Assembly: GCF_030815085.1 (NCBI RefSeq)
Contig: NZ_JAUSWG010000006.1
Reading direction: 5' to 3' (one strand)
DNA: 64,000 nt
From: Paraclostridium ghonii
GTDB taxonomy: Bacteria > Bacillota > Clostridia > Peptostreptococcales > Peptostreptococcaceae
The notes under the pieces are model-generated. The model saw nothing but the letters and a program-made list of their open reading frames with translations. It was not told where the DNA came from and ran no database searches. Shown one piece after another: positions 1 to 9,881 of this stretch; positions within the stretch are counted from its first letter, which is position 1; the number at the start of each line of letters is the position of its first letter. The position numbers and the translations under genes are program-made.

Positions 1-99
1 ACTAAGTATATAATGTATTTTATTATTGCTTTAAGTGCAATAATATAATTATACATAATAATAGGTTAATTACAATATATACAGGAGGAGATAAAGTAG

Positions 100-1476
100 G
101 TGAAAGAGTTTATTTTGAAGATTAAAAAGCCAATCAATAAATTAAATCCACCTCAAATAATGGTGATTGGTTTTGCTACTGTTATATTAATAGGAGCTAT
201 ATTACTTACACTTCCTATTGCTACAAACACAGGAGAATCAACTCCATTTGTAGATGCTTTATTTACATCTACATCTGCTGTCTGTGTAACAGGTTTAGTA
301 GTAGTAGATACAGCTACACATTGGAACTTATTTGGACAAATGGTGATAATTGGATTAATCCAAATTGGTGGTTTAGGATTTATGACAATAACAACTTTAT
401 TTGCATTAATAACTAAAAAAAGGATAAATCTTAAAGAAAGACTTCTTATACAAGAAGCATTAAACCAAATTGACTTATCTGGTTTAGTTAAATTAACTAG
501 ATATGTACTATTGATGACATTTATAATAGAAGGTATTGGAGCATTAATGTTATCTACTGTATTTATACCAGAGTTTGGATTAGTTAAAGGAGCTTGGTTT
601 AGTATTTTCCATGCAATTTCTGCATTTTGTAATGCAGGGTTTGACCTTATGGGAAATGTAAGTGGAGCATTTACTTCAATTACAAAATATGTAAATAATG
701 TGACTGTAAGCATTACAGTTTCAGTGCTTATAGTGCTTGGAGGGATAGGGTTCCCAGTAATTTTAGATGTAATAAGGAATAAAAAAGTATCTAAATTAAA
801 CATACATTCAAAAGTAGTATTAATAACAACGGCAGTATTAATAATTACAGGTATGGTATTTATATTCTTTATAGAATATTCAAATCCTAAAACATTAGGA
901 GATCTTTCACTAAAAGGTAAATTATTAGGATCACTATTCCAATCAATTACACCAAGAACTGCTGGATTTAACACCATAGACTTAGCATCTATGCATCAAG
1001 CTAGTTTATTTATAATGATTATTTTAATGTTTATAGGAGCTTCACCTTGTTCTACAGGTGGAGGGATTAAGACTGCAACTATTGCAACTATAGTACTTTC
1101 TGTAAAAAGTTTTGTATTTCAAAGAGAAGATATAGAGGTATTTGAAAGAAGAGTAGGAATTAATGCAGCAAGAAAAGCATTAGGACTATTCTTTATAGGA
1201 TTATCAGCAGTAATAATCGGAACTCTAATTATAAACTTAACTCAAGATTCATTTGATTTGGTTGAATCTGGATTTGAAGTTATATCTGCATTTGCAACAG
1301 TAGGATCAAGTATAGGTGGAAGTCCTAATTTAAATTTATTTGGTAAAATAGTAATAATGATTTATATGTTTATGGGAAGGGTAGGTTTTTTAACTATATT
1401 TATAGCTTTAGTAGCTAAAAATTCTGTTAAGAAACAAGTGATAAGATTCCCAGAAGGTAAAATTATAGTAGGATAG
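100..1476 (+). CDS. ktrB: KtrB/TrkH-family potassium channel subunit
   Basis: Membrane-embedded ion-conducting subunit of a Ktr-type K+ (Na+-coupled) uptake system, 458 aa, the usual KtrB length. The sequence shows the four pseudo-repeated P-loops of the SKT family, each with its filter glycine: AVCVTGL (about residue 60), AFCNAGFD (about 175), TPRTAGFN (about 290) and FATVGSS (about 400), set between hydrophobic helices. It starts at GTG 100, with AGGAGGAG at 83-90. The gene lies 20 bp upstream of its gating partner ktrA, so the two form an operon. The family is secure; the Ktr rather than Trk label rests on size and the single-RCK partner. Confidence 0.93.
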   Translation: MKEFILKIKKPINKLNPPQIMVIGFATVILIGAILLTLPIATNTGESTPFVDALFTSTSAVCVTGLVVVDTATHWNLFGQMVIIGLIQIGGLGFMTITTLFALITKKRINLKERLLIQEALNQIDLSGLVKLTRYVLLMTFIIEGIGALMLSTVFIPEFGLVKGAWFSIFHAISAFCNAGFDLMGNVSGAFTSITKYVNNVTVSITVSVLIVLGGIGFPVILDVIRNKKVSKLNIHSKVVLITTAVLIITGMVFIFFIEYSNPKTLGDLSLKGKLLGSLFQSITPRTAGFNTIDLASMHQASLFIMIILMFIGASPCSTGGGIKTATIATIVLSVKSFVFQREDIEVFERRVGINAARKALGLFFIGLSAVIIGTLIINLTQDSFDLVESGFEVISAFATVGSSIGGSPNLNLFGKIVIMIYMFMGRVGFLTIFIALVAKNSVKKQVIRFPEGKIIVG

Positions 1477-1496
1477 AAAGTTAGGAGAGAATAGGT

Positions 1497-2168
1497 ATGA
1501 AACAGTATATAGTTATAGGTTGTGGAAGATTTGGGTCGTCAGTAGCAACTACAATGCACTTATTAGGTCATCAAGTAATGGCAATAGATAAAAGTGATGA
1601 TGCAGTACAAGCTATATCTGAGAAAGTTACACATGCAGCTATAGTAGATGTTACGGATGAACAAGCACTTAGAGCTTTAGGGATGGGAAATTTTGATGTA
1701 GCTATAATTGCAATAGGTTCTGATATAAGGGCTTCTATAATGGCTACATTAATAGCTAAAGAAATGGGTGTAGAACAAATTGTATGTAAGGCAAAAGATG
1801 AGCTACAAGCTAAGGTTTTATATAAAATAGGAGCTGATAGAGTTGTATTCCCTGAAAGAGATATGGGAGTTAGAGTAGCTCACAATTTAGTTTCGAATAA
1901 TATATTAGACCATATAGAACTAGATCCAGACTATTCTATAGTTGAAATTGTTACACCTAGAGAATGGGAAGGGAAAACATTAATAGAATTAGATTTAAGA
2001 GCTAAATATGAAATCACAGTATTGGCTATAAAGTGCGATAAAACTATAAATGTAACACCATCTCCAGAGGAAAAATTAAATGCAGGAAGCATACTAGTTG
2101 TTATAGGTCAAAATAGTAAAATAAGTACAATAACATCAGACAATGACTTTTCATTTAGGAGAAAATAA
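1497..2168 (+). CDS. ktrA: KtrA/TrkA-family RCK regulatory subunit
   Basis: Cytoplasmic gating ring subunit for the KtrB channel, 223 aa. The N-terminal RCK domain opens with the Rossmann motif GCGRFGSS (residues 8-15), with an acidic residue at the end of strand 2 (AIDKSDD), and binds nucleotide (ATP/ADP or NAD) in this family. Residues from about 135 on form the TrkA_C domain. One RCK-N plus one RCK-C domain is the KtrA layout; E. coli TrkA has two of each. Its position directly behind ktrB supports the pairing. A SpoU methyltransferase gene follows after 3 nt. Confidence 0.93.
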   Translation: MKQYIVIGCGRFGSSVATTMHLLGHQVMAIDKSDDAVQAISEKVTHAAIVDVTDEQALRALGMGNFDVAIIAIGSDIRASIMATLIAKEMGVEQIVCKAKDELQAKVLYKIGADRVVFPERDMGVRVAHNLVSNNILDHIELDPDYSIVEIVTPREWEGKTLIELDLRAKYEITVLAIKCDKTINVTPSPEEKLNAGSILVVIGQNSKISTITSDNDFSFRRK

Positions 2169-2171
2169 AAG

Positions 2172-2969
2172 ATGATAGCATGTATAAGCAGTAAAGATAA
2201 TGAAAAAGTTAAACTAACGAAATCTCTTTTAAAAAGTAAAAATAGATTAAAAGAATCTAAGTTTTTGATAGAGGGTTTTAGAATATTAACTCAAGCTATA
2301 GATTGTAAAGCAGATTTACAATATGTATTTATAAATGAAAACTTTGAAAATAAAGAAGAGCATGTCGAGTTTTTAAAAGTTTTAGAAGGTAAAAATATAA
2401 AAATTTATAAAACTACAAATAAAATATTCAATGAATTTATAGATACTGAAAGTACTCAAGGCATAGTTGGGGTCATTGGAATAAAGAAAAGCAACATAGA
2501 AGATATTTTAAGTGAAAATTGCAGATTTGTATTAATATTAGATAGAATACAAGATCCAGGAAACATGGGAACTATGATAAGAACAGCAGATGCTGCTGGA
2601 GTGGATGCTATAATAAACTTAAAAGGTTGTGTAGACATATATAATAGTAAAGTCACAAGATCTACAATGGGTTCAATATTTGATATGAAGATAATAAATA
2701 TGACTCAAGATGAAGCATTAAAAGAGCTAAAAGGCAGAGATTTTGATATTGTATCAAGTTATTTAAATACAGATAATTTTTATGATAGTGTAGATTATAA
2801 AAATAAAACTGCACTTGTTATAGGAAATGAAGCTAATGGTGTTAATGATGAACTTATAAGCAAATCTGATATATTGGTTAAAATTCCTATATACGGAAAA
2901 GCGGAATCTTTAAATGCAGCTATAAGTTCAGCTATATTGATGTATGAAATTAAAAAAAATATTATATAA
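2172..2969 (+). CDS. SpoU/TrmH-family RNA 2'-O-methyltransferase
   Basis: AdoMet-dependent 2'-O-ribose methyltransferase of the SPOUT class, 265 aa. An N-terminal substrate-binding domain (KFLIEGFR, about residue 30) precedes the knotted SpoU domain. Motif 1 (LDRIQDPGNMGTMIRTA, about 125), motif 2 (ALVIGNEANGV, about 215) and motif 3 (ESLNAAISSAI, about 245) are all present. The layout resembles 23S rRNA methyltransferases of the RlmB/YsgA type, but the target nucleotide cannot be read from the sequence. The start lies 3 nt after ktrA, with its ribosome binding site inside the end of ktrA, so it is probably co-transcribed. The link to pheS downstream is only positional. Confidence 0.9.
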   Translation: MIACISSKDNEKVKLTKSLLKSKNRLKESKFLIEGFRILTQAIDCKADLQYVFINENFENKEEHVEFLKVLEGKNIKIYKTTNKIFNEFIDTESTQGIVGVIGIKKSNIEDILSENCRFVLILDRIQDPGNMGTMIRTADAAGVDAIINLKGCVDIYNSKVTRSTMGSIFDMKIINMTQDEALKELKGRDFDIVSSYLNTDNFYDSVDYKNKTALVIGNEANGVNDELISKSDILVKIPIYGKAESLNAAISSAILMYEIKKNII

Positions 2970-2979
2970 TATACTTATA

Positions 2980-3008
2980 TTGAAAAATAAAACTATATAT
3001 GATATAAT
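2980..3008 (+). promoter_or_regulatory. SigA-type promoter for the pheST T-box leader
   Basis: TTGAAA at 2980-2985 and a perfect TATAAT at 3003-3008 are separated by 17 bp. Transcription would start near 3015, about 20 nt before the T-box leader, so this is the obvious promoter of pheS-pheT. Confidence 0.75.
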
Positions 3009-3034
3009 TTACAATCAAAGTTCAATATTTAAAA

Positions 3035-3285
3035 ATACTGTGAAAGAGAAAAGTATTTTAATAGTCCTTAGCATAGAGATAAGCACCTAGGCTGAAAGTG
3101 CTTTCTAAGTTATTAAAAGAAGTTCCCTCTGGAGTATCATAGTTGAAAATTAAGTAGGCTATGACGTTATAAAACACGTTACGTTTTTCGAGTGGTTTGA
3201 ATTATTTTTAATAAATCAAGCTACTAGGGTGGTACCGCGAAACAATAGCCTTTCGTCCCTAGATAGGGATGAAGGGCTTTTTTTA
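3035..3285 (+). ncRNA. T-box leader (tRNA-Phe responsive) of pheST
   Basis: This riboswitch senses uncharged tRNA-Phe and lets transcription continue into pheS. The T-box itself, AGGGTGGTACCGCG, is at 3226-3239, and its GGT/ACC core would pair with the tRNA acceptor end. A stem I-like region carries the AGAGA bulge sequence near 3075 and a likely TTC (Phe) specifier at 3123-3125. The intrinsic terminator follows at 3247-3284, with arms 3247-3260 and 3265-3278 and then a T run. The specifier assignment agrees with the downstream gene and is partly inferred from it. Confidence 0.93.
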
Positions 3286-3316
3286 ATATAAAAATTGAAA
3301 TGAAAGGGTGACTGTA

Positions 3317-4336
3317 GTGCAAGAAAAATTACTTAATTTACAACAAGCAGCATTAAGCGAAATAAAAGACATGCAAGATATAGAACAAGTAGAGTCTTTA
3401 AGAGTTAAGTACTTAGGAAAAAAAGGCGAAATAACAGCGATATTAAAAGAAATGGGTAAACTATCAGCACAAGAAAGACCTGTGATAGGAAAAGTTGCTA
3501 ACGAAGTTAGAGAAGGCATAGACAATGCTATAAGTACTAAAAAAGAAGAATTAAAAAATATTGAAAAGCAAAAAAAACTAGCTGAAGAAGTTTTAGACGT
3601 AACTATGCCAGCTAAAGAGTTTAAAGTAGGTAAAAAACATCCTATATCTCAAATTATAGGTGAAGTAAGCGAAATATTTATAGGAATGGGATTCTCAATA
3701 GCAGAAGGGCCTGAAGTAGAAACAGTTGAAAACAACTTTGATGCATTAAATGCTCCAAAAGACCATCCATCTAGAGATATGAGTGATACTTTCTATATAA
3801 ATGATGAGTTATTACTTAGAACTCAAACATCTCCAGTTCAAGTTAGAACTATGAAAAATGAAGAGTTACCAATAAAAATAATATCTCCAGGTAGATGCTT
3901 TAGGTTTGATGCTCCAGATGCAACGCATTCACCGATGTTTCACCAAATAGAAGGTCTTGTAGTTGGAAAAGATGTTACTATGGCTCAGTTAAAAGGAACA
4001 TTAGATATGTTCGTTAAGAAGTTATTTGGAGAGCATACTAAAACTAAATTTAGACCACATAACTTCCCATTCACAGAGCCAAGTGCAGAAGTAGATGTTA
4101 CTTGTTTTAAGTGTGAAGGTGCTGGTTGCCAAATGTGTAAAGGTGAAGGCTGGATAGAGATACTAGGAGCTGGAATGGTTCATCCAAATGTGTTAAGAAA
4201 TTGCGGAATAGATCCTGAAGTTTATAGTGGGTTTGCTTTTGGTATGGGACTTGATAGAATAACAATGCTTAAGTATGAAATAGATGATATAAGATTATTA
4301 TTTGAAAATGATATGAGATTTTTAAATCAATTTTAA
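3317..4336 (+). CDS. pheS: Phenylalanine--tRNA ligase alpha subunit
   Basis: Catalytic alpha subunit of the (alphabeta)2 PheRS, which charges tRNA-Phe. It has an N-terminal coiled-coil arm (residues 1-85), then the class II core: motif 2 around SPGRCFRFDAPDATHSP, a Cys-rich loop CFKCEGAGCQMC (about residue 257) and motif 3 GFAFGMGLDRI near the end. I place the start at GTG 3317 (339 aa, the usual length), because AAAGGGTGA at 3304-3312 is then well spaced. The GTG at 3308 lies inside that ribosome binding site. The gene is controlled by the T-box upstream and followed by pheT after 15 bp. Confidence 0.95.
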   Translation: MQEKLLNLQQAALSEIKDMQDIEQVESLRVKYLGKKGEITAILKEMGKLSAQERPVIGKVANEVREGIDNAISTKKEELKNIEKQKKLAEEVLDVTMPAKEFKVGKKHPISQIIGEVSEIFIGMGFSIAEGPEVETVENNFDALNAPKDHPSRDMSDTFYINDELLLRTQTSPVQVRTMKNEELPIKIISPGRCFRFDAPDATHSPMFHQIEGLVVGKDVTMAQLKGTLDMFVKKLFGEHTKTKFRPHNFPFTEPSAEVDVTCFKCEGAGCQMCKGEGWIEILGAGMVHPNVLRNCGIDPEVYSGFAFGMGLDRITMLKYEIDDIRLLFENDMRFLNQF

Positions 4337-4351
4337 TTAGGAGGATTTAAT

Positions 4352-6742
4352 ATGTTAGTACCTTTAAAATGGCTTAGAGACTACGTTGATATAGATAGAG
4401 AAACTCAAGAATTCGCTGATATGATGACTATGACTGGTTCAAAAGTTGAAAAAGTAGAGTTCTTTGGAAAAGAAACTAATGGAGTTGAAGTATGTAAAAT
4501 ACTTGAAATAGAACAGCATCCAGATGCAGATAGATTAAAGGTTACTAAGGTTGAAGTTGCTAATGGGCAAATACTTCAAATAGTAACTAATGCAACAAAT
4601 ATAAAAGTTGGAGATTATGTTCCAGTTGCAAGAATAGGAGCTGTTTTACCAGGTGACTTCAAAATAAAAAAAGGCAAATTAAGAGGTGTTCTTTCAGAAG
4701 GAATGTTCTGTGGAGCGGAAGAATTAACTATACCTTCTCAATATGTTGAAGAACATAAAAAAGATGGGATATATATATTAGACCATCAAGATTCATTTGA
4801 GTTAGGAATGGATGTAAGAGATGCTTTAGGAATAAATGATGCTTTAATCGAATTTGAAATAACATCAAATAGACCTGATTGTAGATCTATAATAGGTATA
4901 GCTAGAGAAGCTGCAGTAACTTTAGGAAAAGAATTAAAATATCCACAAATAAATGTAAATGGATCTAATGAAGAAATGGAGTTTGAAATAGATGTTCAAA
5001 CAGAATTATGCAAGAGATATTGTGGAAAAGTTATAAAAGATGTTAAAGTAGGGCCTTCTCCATATTGGATGCAAAGAAGACTTATAGAGGCTGGTATGAG
5101 ACCTATAAATAACATAGTAGATATAACTAATTATGTTATGCTAGAACTTGGACAACCATTACATGCATTTGATTTAGAAGATATAAAATATAATAAAATG
5201 ATAGTAAAACTTGCACAAGAAGGTGAAAAATTTACTACATTAGATGGTGCCCAAAGAACATTAACATCAGATATGCTAGTTATAGGAAATCAAGACAAGA
5301 CTTTAGATTTAGCTGCAATAATGGGGGGAGAAAACTCAGAAGTAAAAGAGACTACTACATCTATATTCCTTGAAGGAGCAAGTTTTGCAAAAGAAAATAT
5401 AAGATCAACATCTAAAAAATTAGGATTAAGAACAGAAGCTTCATCAAGATTTGAAAAAGGAATAGATGTAAATCTAACAGAAGCTGCTGTGAATAGAGCA
5501 TGTCAATTAATAGAAGAATTAGGTTGTGGTAAAGTTTTAAACGGTATGCTTGATTATTACCCTAAAAAGGAAGAAGTGCAAAAAATAAGCGTTAATCCAA
5601 CCAGAATAAATAAATTATTAGGTGTTAATGTATCTATGGAACAATTTATAAACATACTAGAAAACTTAGAGTTTAAGTGCAATCTAGTTTCATCTGATAA
5701 ATTAGAATTAGAAGTACCTAGCTTTAGACTAGATATAAGCGAAGATGCTGATATTTTAGAAGAAATTGCTAGAATATATGGATATGAGAATATACCATCT
5801 GCAACTTTAGAAGGAAATGCTACAGCAGGAGTTAAAACAGATAATCAAAAATTTGTGGATGATATAAAATCTAATTCTATAGCTGTTGGATTAAATGAAA
5901 TATTAACATATTCATTTGTAAGTCCAAAAGGAGTAGATAAAATAAATCTAGCTGAAAATGATGAAAGAAGAGAATTTGTTAAAATAATAAATCCTTTAGG
6001 TGAAGAAACTTCTGTTATGAGAACTACTTTAATACCTAATATGCTAGATGTAATATCAACAAACTTATCTCATAAAGTTGAAGAAGTTTATGCTTTTGAA
6101 TGTGGGAACACATTTAGACCTCAAGATGGATTGCCTGTAGAAGGAAAGAAATTATCTATAGGAATGTATGGAAAAGAAGTAGATTTCTTCTCATTAAAAG
6201 GTGCGGTTGAGACTATACTAAAGAATGTTGGATTTAATGGATATGAAGTTGAACCAGAAACTAAAAATTTAACATTCCACCCTGGAAGATGCGCTAAATT
6301 AGTGTATAATAATATATGTATAGGAACATTTGGAGAGCTACATCCAGATGTATTAGAAAACTATGATTTAAACCAAAGAGTATATATTGCAGAGATAGAT
6401 ATAGACTCAGTATTTGAGAACTTAAATAACTTTAAAGTGTATAATCCATTACCTAAATATCCAGCAACTACTAGAGATATAGCTTTATTAGTTAAGGATG
6501 AAGTATTTGTTAAACAAATAGAAGATATAATAAAGGCTAATGGAGCAGATATATTAGAAAGCTATCAATTATTTGATGTTTATAAAGGAGCTCAAATAGA
6601 AGAAGGACATAAATCTATAGCATACTCAATAACTTACAGAAGTAAAGATAAAACTTTAACTGATGAAGACGTAGCAAAAGTTCATGATAAAATAGTAAGT
6701 GAACTAAGTGAAAAACTAAATGCAAACTTAAGATCAAATTAA
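4352..6742 (+). CDS. pheT: Phenylalanine--tRNA ligase beta subunit
   Basis: Beta subunit of PheRS, 796 aa, the full bacterial size. Domains in order: an N-terminal EMAP/OB-type tRNA-binding fold (residues 40-150, EIEQHPDADRLKV), the B3/B4 editing region that hydrolyses Tyr-tRNA-Phe (about 210-385), B5 (about 400-475), a catalytic-like core, and the C-terminal anticodon-binding FDX domain (about 700-795, YPATTRDIALLV). AGGAGG at 4341-4346 precedes ATG 4352. It forms an operon with pheS, and zapA follows 28 bp later. Confidence 0.96.
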   Translation: MLVPLKWLRDYVDIDRETQEFADMMTMTGSKVEKVEFFGKETNGVEVCKILEIEQHPDADRLKVTKVEVANGQILQIVTNATNIKVGDYVPVARIGAVLPGDFKIKKGKLRGVLSEGMFCGAEELTIPSQYVEEHKKDGIYILDHQDSFELGMDVRDALGINDALIEFEITSNRPDCRSIIGIAREAAVTLGKELKYPQINVNGSNEEMEFEIDVQTELCKRYCGKVIKDVKVGPSPYWMQRRLIEAGMRPINNIVDITNYVMLELGQPLHAFDLEDIKYNKMIVKLAQEGEKFTTLDGAQRTLTSDMLVIGNQDKTLDLAAIMGGENSEVKETTTSIFLEGASFAKENIRSTSKKLGLRTEASSRFEKGIDVNLTEAAVNRACQLIEELGCGKVLNGMLDYYPKKEEVQKISVNPTRINKLLGVNVSMEQFINILENLEFKCNLVSSDKLELEVPSFRLDISEDADILEEIARIYGYENIPSATLEGNATAGVKTDNQKFVDDIKSNSIAVGLNEILTYSFVSPKGVDKINLAENDERREFVKIINPLGEETSVMRTTLIPNMLDVISTNLSHKVEEVYAFECGNTFRPQDGLPVEGKKLSIGMYGKEVDFFSLKGAVETILKNVGFNGYEVEPETKNLTFHPGRCAKLVYNNICIGTFGELHPDVLENYDLNQRVYIAEIDIDSVFENLNNFKVYNPLPKYPATTRDIALLVKDEVFVKQIEDIIKANGADILESYQLFDVYKGAQIEEGHKSIAYSITYRSKDKTLTDEDVAKVHDKIVSELSEKLNANLRSN

Positions 6743-6770
6743 TTAAGAAACAAATGTAGGGGGGGTTAGG

Positions 6771-7349
6771 ATGAACAAGGTTACAGTAAAGATACATGGA
6801 TCTGAATATCCTATGGTATCTGAAAAATCTAAAGATTATATGATAAAAATAGCTCATTATGTAGATGAAGATATGAGTAGAATAGCAGAAGCTAATCCGA
6901 TACTTAGTACATCTCAAGTAGCTATATTATCATCATTAACTGTTACTGATTTACTATTTGAATGTTCAGAAGAAAATGACAGGCTAACTAAAGAAAATAA
7001 AGAATTAGCTAAAAAAGCAGAAGAACCTAACCAAGAAGTTCAACTAGAGATGAAAAAAATAAAGTTAGAACTTAATAATAAAGTTGAAGAGCTTGGTAAA
7101 AAACAAGATGAAATAGATTCTTTAAAATTAGAACTAAAAAATAAAGATAATCACATAGAGGAAATGAATCCTCTTAAAAAAGAAATCGAAGAACTTAAAA
7201 AAAACTTAGATGAAGCTAATGAGAAAACTGAAATAGCTGAAAAATTAGCTTCAGATTTCCAAAATAAATTATATGACTTACAGTTAAAAAACATAGAGCT
7301 AGAACAAGAGTTAAATTATATAAAAGCTTCGGGAAAAATTTTAAAATAA
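6771..7349 (+). CDS. zapA: Cell division protein ZapA with long coiled coil
   Basis: FtsZ-ring-associated protein that bundles FtsZ protofilaments. Residues 1-85 match the ZapA fold (VKIHGSEYPM...YMIKIAHYVDEDM), and the rest of the 192 residues is a charged Glu/Lys/Leu heptad coiled coil. That is about twice the length of B. subtilis ZapA, so the extra helix is the odd feature. The ribosome binding site is G-rich (TAGGGGGGG, 6756-6764). The gene is probably read from pheST and ends at an intrinsic terminator. Confidence 0.85.
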   Translation: MNKVTVKIHGSEYPMVSEKSKDYMIKIAHYVDEDMSRIAEANPILSTSQVAILSSLTVTDLLFECSEENDRLTKENKELAKKAEEPNQEVQLEMKKIKLELNNKVEELGKKQDEIDSLKLELKNKDNHIEEMNPLKKEIEELKKNLDEANEKTEIAEKLASDFQNKLYDLQLKNIELEQELNYIKASGKILK

Positions 7350-7363
7350 TAGAATACTTTAAG

Positions 7364-7400
7364 AAACCTTCAGGAAAAATAACCTGAAGGTTTTAGTTTT
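7364..7400 (+). terminator. Intrinsic terminator after zapA
   Basis: Perfect 10-bp stem AACCTTCAGG (7365-7374) / CCTGAAGGTT (7383-7392) with an 8-nt loop, followed by a T-rich stretch. It closes the pheS-pheT-zapA unit. Confidence 0.85.
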
Positions 7401-7422
7401 TAATGACAATAAGGAGGTAATT

Positions 7423-9831
7423 ATGAATACAGAATTACTAGCACCTGTAGGTAGTTTTGATGCATTAAAGGCAGCTGTCCAAAATGGAGCAAATGCAGTT
7501 TATCTAGGTGGAAAAGAATTTAGTGCTAGAGCCTCAGCAAATAACTTTGATAGAGAAGAATTAAAAGAAGCTGTAAATTATGCACATATAAGAAATGTTA
7601 AAGTATTTGTAACAGCAAATACTCTTATAAAACAAAATGAAATAGATGATTTTCTTAACTATATAAAATATTTATATGATATAGATGTTGATGCAGTTAT
7701 ACTCCAAGATATAGGTATGGCTAAATTAATAAAGAAACTACTACCAGATTTTGAGCTACACGCAAGTACGCAGATGGTAGCACATTCTCTAGAAGACACG
7801 CTATATTTACAAAATCTTGGATTTGATAGAGTTGTTTTAGCTAGAGAACTTAATATTGAAGAGATAGAGTATATATGTAAAAATACTAATGTAGATATTG
7901 AAATATTTGTACATGGAGCATTATGTGTATGCTATTCAGGACAATGTTTAATGAGTAGTATGATTGGAAATAGATCTGGAAATAGAGGAAGATGTGCTCA
8001 ACCATGTAGACAAAGATATGAATTAATAGATATTAATTCAGGACAAGTTATAAATACAGAAGGAGATTACTTGTTAAGCCCTAGGGATTTAAATACTATA
8101 GAGGAAATAGATAGGGTTATAGAAGCTGGAGTACACTCTTTAAAGATTGAAGGTAGAATGAAACGCCCAGAATACGTAGCTACTGTAATAAGTAGTTATA
8201 GAGAAACTATAGATAAGTATGTAGATGGAAAAAAAGTGAATGTTTCAAATGAAACTATGAATAATTTATATACTATATTCAATAGAAAGTTTACTAAAGG
8301 ATATTTATTAGGCGAAGTTGGGCAAGATATTATGAACTCAAATAGACCTAACAATGTGGGACTTTATATTGGAAAAGTAATTGATTATAATAGAAAAGCT
8401 AAGCGTTTAAAAATTAAGCTAGAAAATACACTTAAAAAAGGTGATGGAATAAACTTAGGTGGAGGAACGATAGGAAGAATTATTAAGAAGAACAACTTAA
8501 TAAGTGATAGAGGAGAAGCTGGAGAACTTATAGAATTAGACTTTATAGGAGAAGCTAAAAAAGGTCAAATAGTATACAAGACATCAGATAGTGATTTACT
8601 TAATACTATTAAGAAATCATTTGAAGAAGATGTAGAAAATATAAAAATTCCTATAGATGCAAGTATTAAATTGAAAATTGGTGAAAACCCAACTTTACTA
8701 TTAAAAGATGGATACAATAATAAAATAACTGTTACAAATGAAAAACTTGTAGAAAAAGCTATGAAGGTTTCGCTAGGTGAGGAAAAAATAATTTCTCAAA
8801 TTAAAAAATTAGGAAATACAACTTATGCATTAAGAAATATAGAAACTGATATAGACGAAAATATAAGTCTTTCAGTAAGTATTTTAAATCAATTAAGAAG
8901 AGATGCTATAGAACAACTAAACAGCGAAAGAGCTATTATAAAAAATAGAAAATACAAAGACAAGATTATAAAATATACACCAACAATTACAAAAACAGAT
9001 AAAGATATAAAACTTAGAATTAAGGCTAAAAACTTAGATCAATTAAAAATAGTATTAAACTATGATATAGATGCTGTTTATTATGAGGATATAAATACTT
9101 TAGAAGAGGCTATAAAGCTTTGTAGTAACAGTATAAAGATTATTTACTCTCCACCTAGAATTCTTAGAAATAAAGACTATAGAATGTTAAATAAATTAGA
9201 TGGAATTAAAAATATTCCTATTCAAGCAGGTAACTTAGGATGTGTAAATTTATATAAAGGAAAAGAACTGTATATAGATAGTTACTTAAACTCTTTTAAT
9301 AGTGAAACTATAAATTATTATAAGTCAGAAGGTGCAAATGTAGTTTGCATATCTCAAGAATTAAATTTAACTGAAATAAAAGATATGTTAATGTATACTG
9401 ATAGTGAAATAGAAAGCATAGTGTATGGATATACGCCTCTTATGATTAGTGAATATTGTCCTATGGGAGTTTTAATTAGAAATTGTAAAAAAGATAAAAA
9501 AAGTTCAATTTGCAATAAAAGCATATATGGATTAAAAGATGCTAAAGATGATATGTATAGACTGTCACAAGATATATTCTGTAGAACTAGTATATATAAT
9601 TCAAAACCTTTGTGTGTCCTAGAAGATTTAAGCGAATTAAAAAAATCAAATATAAATATATTTAGGATAGATCTTACATTTGAAACAAAGGAAGAAATAG
9701 AAAGTATAGTTGAAGCTTTTATAGAAAGTATAGAAAATGATTTTAATATGGGGATAAAATGTAAAAAATTATACAAAAAGCTTGAAGCAATAGGTATGAC
9801 ATTTGGACATTATTATAAAGGTGTTGAATAA
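7423..9831 (+). CDS. U32 peptidase-family protein with DUF3656-type insert
   Basis: 802 aa. The N-terminal half is a U32 TIM-barrel-like domain (ELLAPVGSFDALKAAVQNGA at the start) with the family signature around residues 165-195, including FVHGALCVCYSGQCL and the Cys-rich GRCAQPCR. Cysteines in this block bind an Fe-S cluster in studied members. A middle segment (about 300-500) looks like the DUF3656 module of RlhA-type proteins, and a second U32-like repeat follows. RlhA relatives hydroxylate a 23S rRNA cytidine; others are annotated as collagenase-like. I infer an RNA-modification role over proteolysis but cannot prove it. AAGGAGGT precedes ATG 7423. Confidence 0.85.
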   Translation: MNTELLAPVGSFDALKAAVQNGANAVYLGGKEFSARASANNFDREELKEAVNYAHIRNVKVFVTANTLIKQNEIDDFLNYIKYLYDIDVDAVILQDIGMAKLIKKLLPDFELHASTQMVAHSLEDTLYLQNLGFDRVVLARELNIEEIEYICKNTNVDIEIFVHGALCVCYSGQCLMSSMIGNRSGNRGRCAQPCRQRYELIDINSGQVINTEGDYLLSPRDLNTIEEIDRVIEAGVHSLKIEGRMKRPEYVATVISSYRETIDKYVDGKKVNVSNETMNNLYTIFNRKFTKGYLLGEVGQDIMNSNRPNNVGLYIGKVIDYNRKAKRLKIKLENTLKKGDGINLGGGTIGRIIKKNNLISDRGEAGELIELDFIGEAKKGQIVYKTSDSDLLNTIKKSFEEDVENIKIPIDASIKLKIGENPTLLLKDGYNNKITVTNEKLVEKAMKVSLGEEKIISQIKKLGNTTYALRNIETDIDENISLSVSILNQLRRDAIEQLNSERAIIKNRKYKDKIIKYTPTITKTDKDIKLRIKAKNLDQLKIVLNYDIDAVYYEDINTLEEAIKLCSNSIKIIYSPPRILRNKDYRMLNKLDGIKNIPIQAGNLGCVNLYKGKELYIDSYLNSFNSETINYYKSEGANVVCISQELNLTEIKDMLMYTDSEIESIVYGYTPLMISEYCPMGVLIRNCKKDKKSSICNKSIYGLKDAKDDMYRLSQDIFCRTSIYNSKPLCVLEDLSELKKSNINIFRIDLTFETKEEIESIVEAFIESIENDFNMGIKCKKLYKKLEAIGMTFGHYYKGVE

Positions 9832-9832
9832 T

Positions 9833-9881
9833 AAAAAAGGATGATATGTGTGATAGATATACATATTATCCTTTTTTTTAT
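9833..9881 (+). terminator. Intrinsic terminator after the U32 gene
   Basis: AAAAGGAT-ATATGT arm (from 9835) pairs with ACATAT-ATCCTTTT (to about 9875) and ends in a T run. The rest of the gap to mprF (9882-10123) is AT-rich. It holds one possible promoter (TATAAT at 10023-10028 with a weak TTATAC at 10001-10006) and nothing else recognisable. Confidence 0.75.

Noticed and set aside
153..977. Long minus-strand reading frame inside ktrB
   Set aside because: Antisense shadow of a clear membrane protein gene; no ribosome binding site or family match. The same applies to other frames overlapping real genes.
3308..3316. GTG 3308 as the pheS start
   Set aside because: It would place the start codon within the ribosome binding site and add three residues to the normal 339-aa length.
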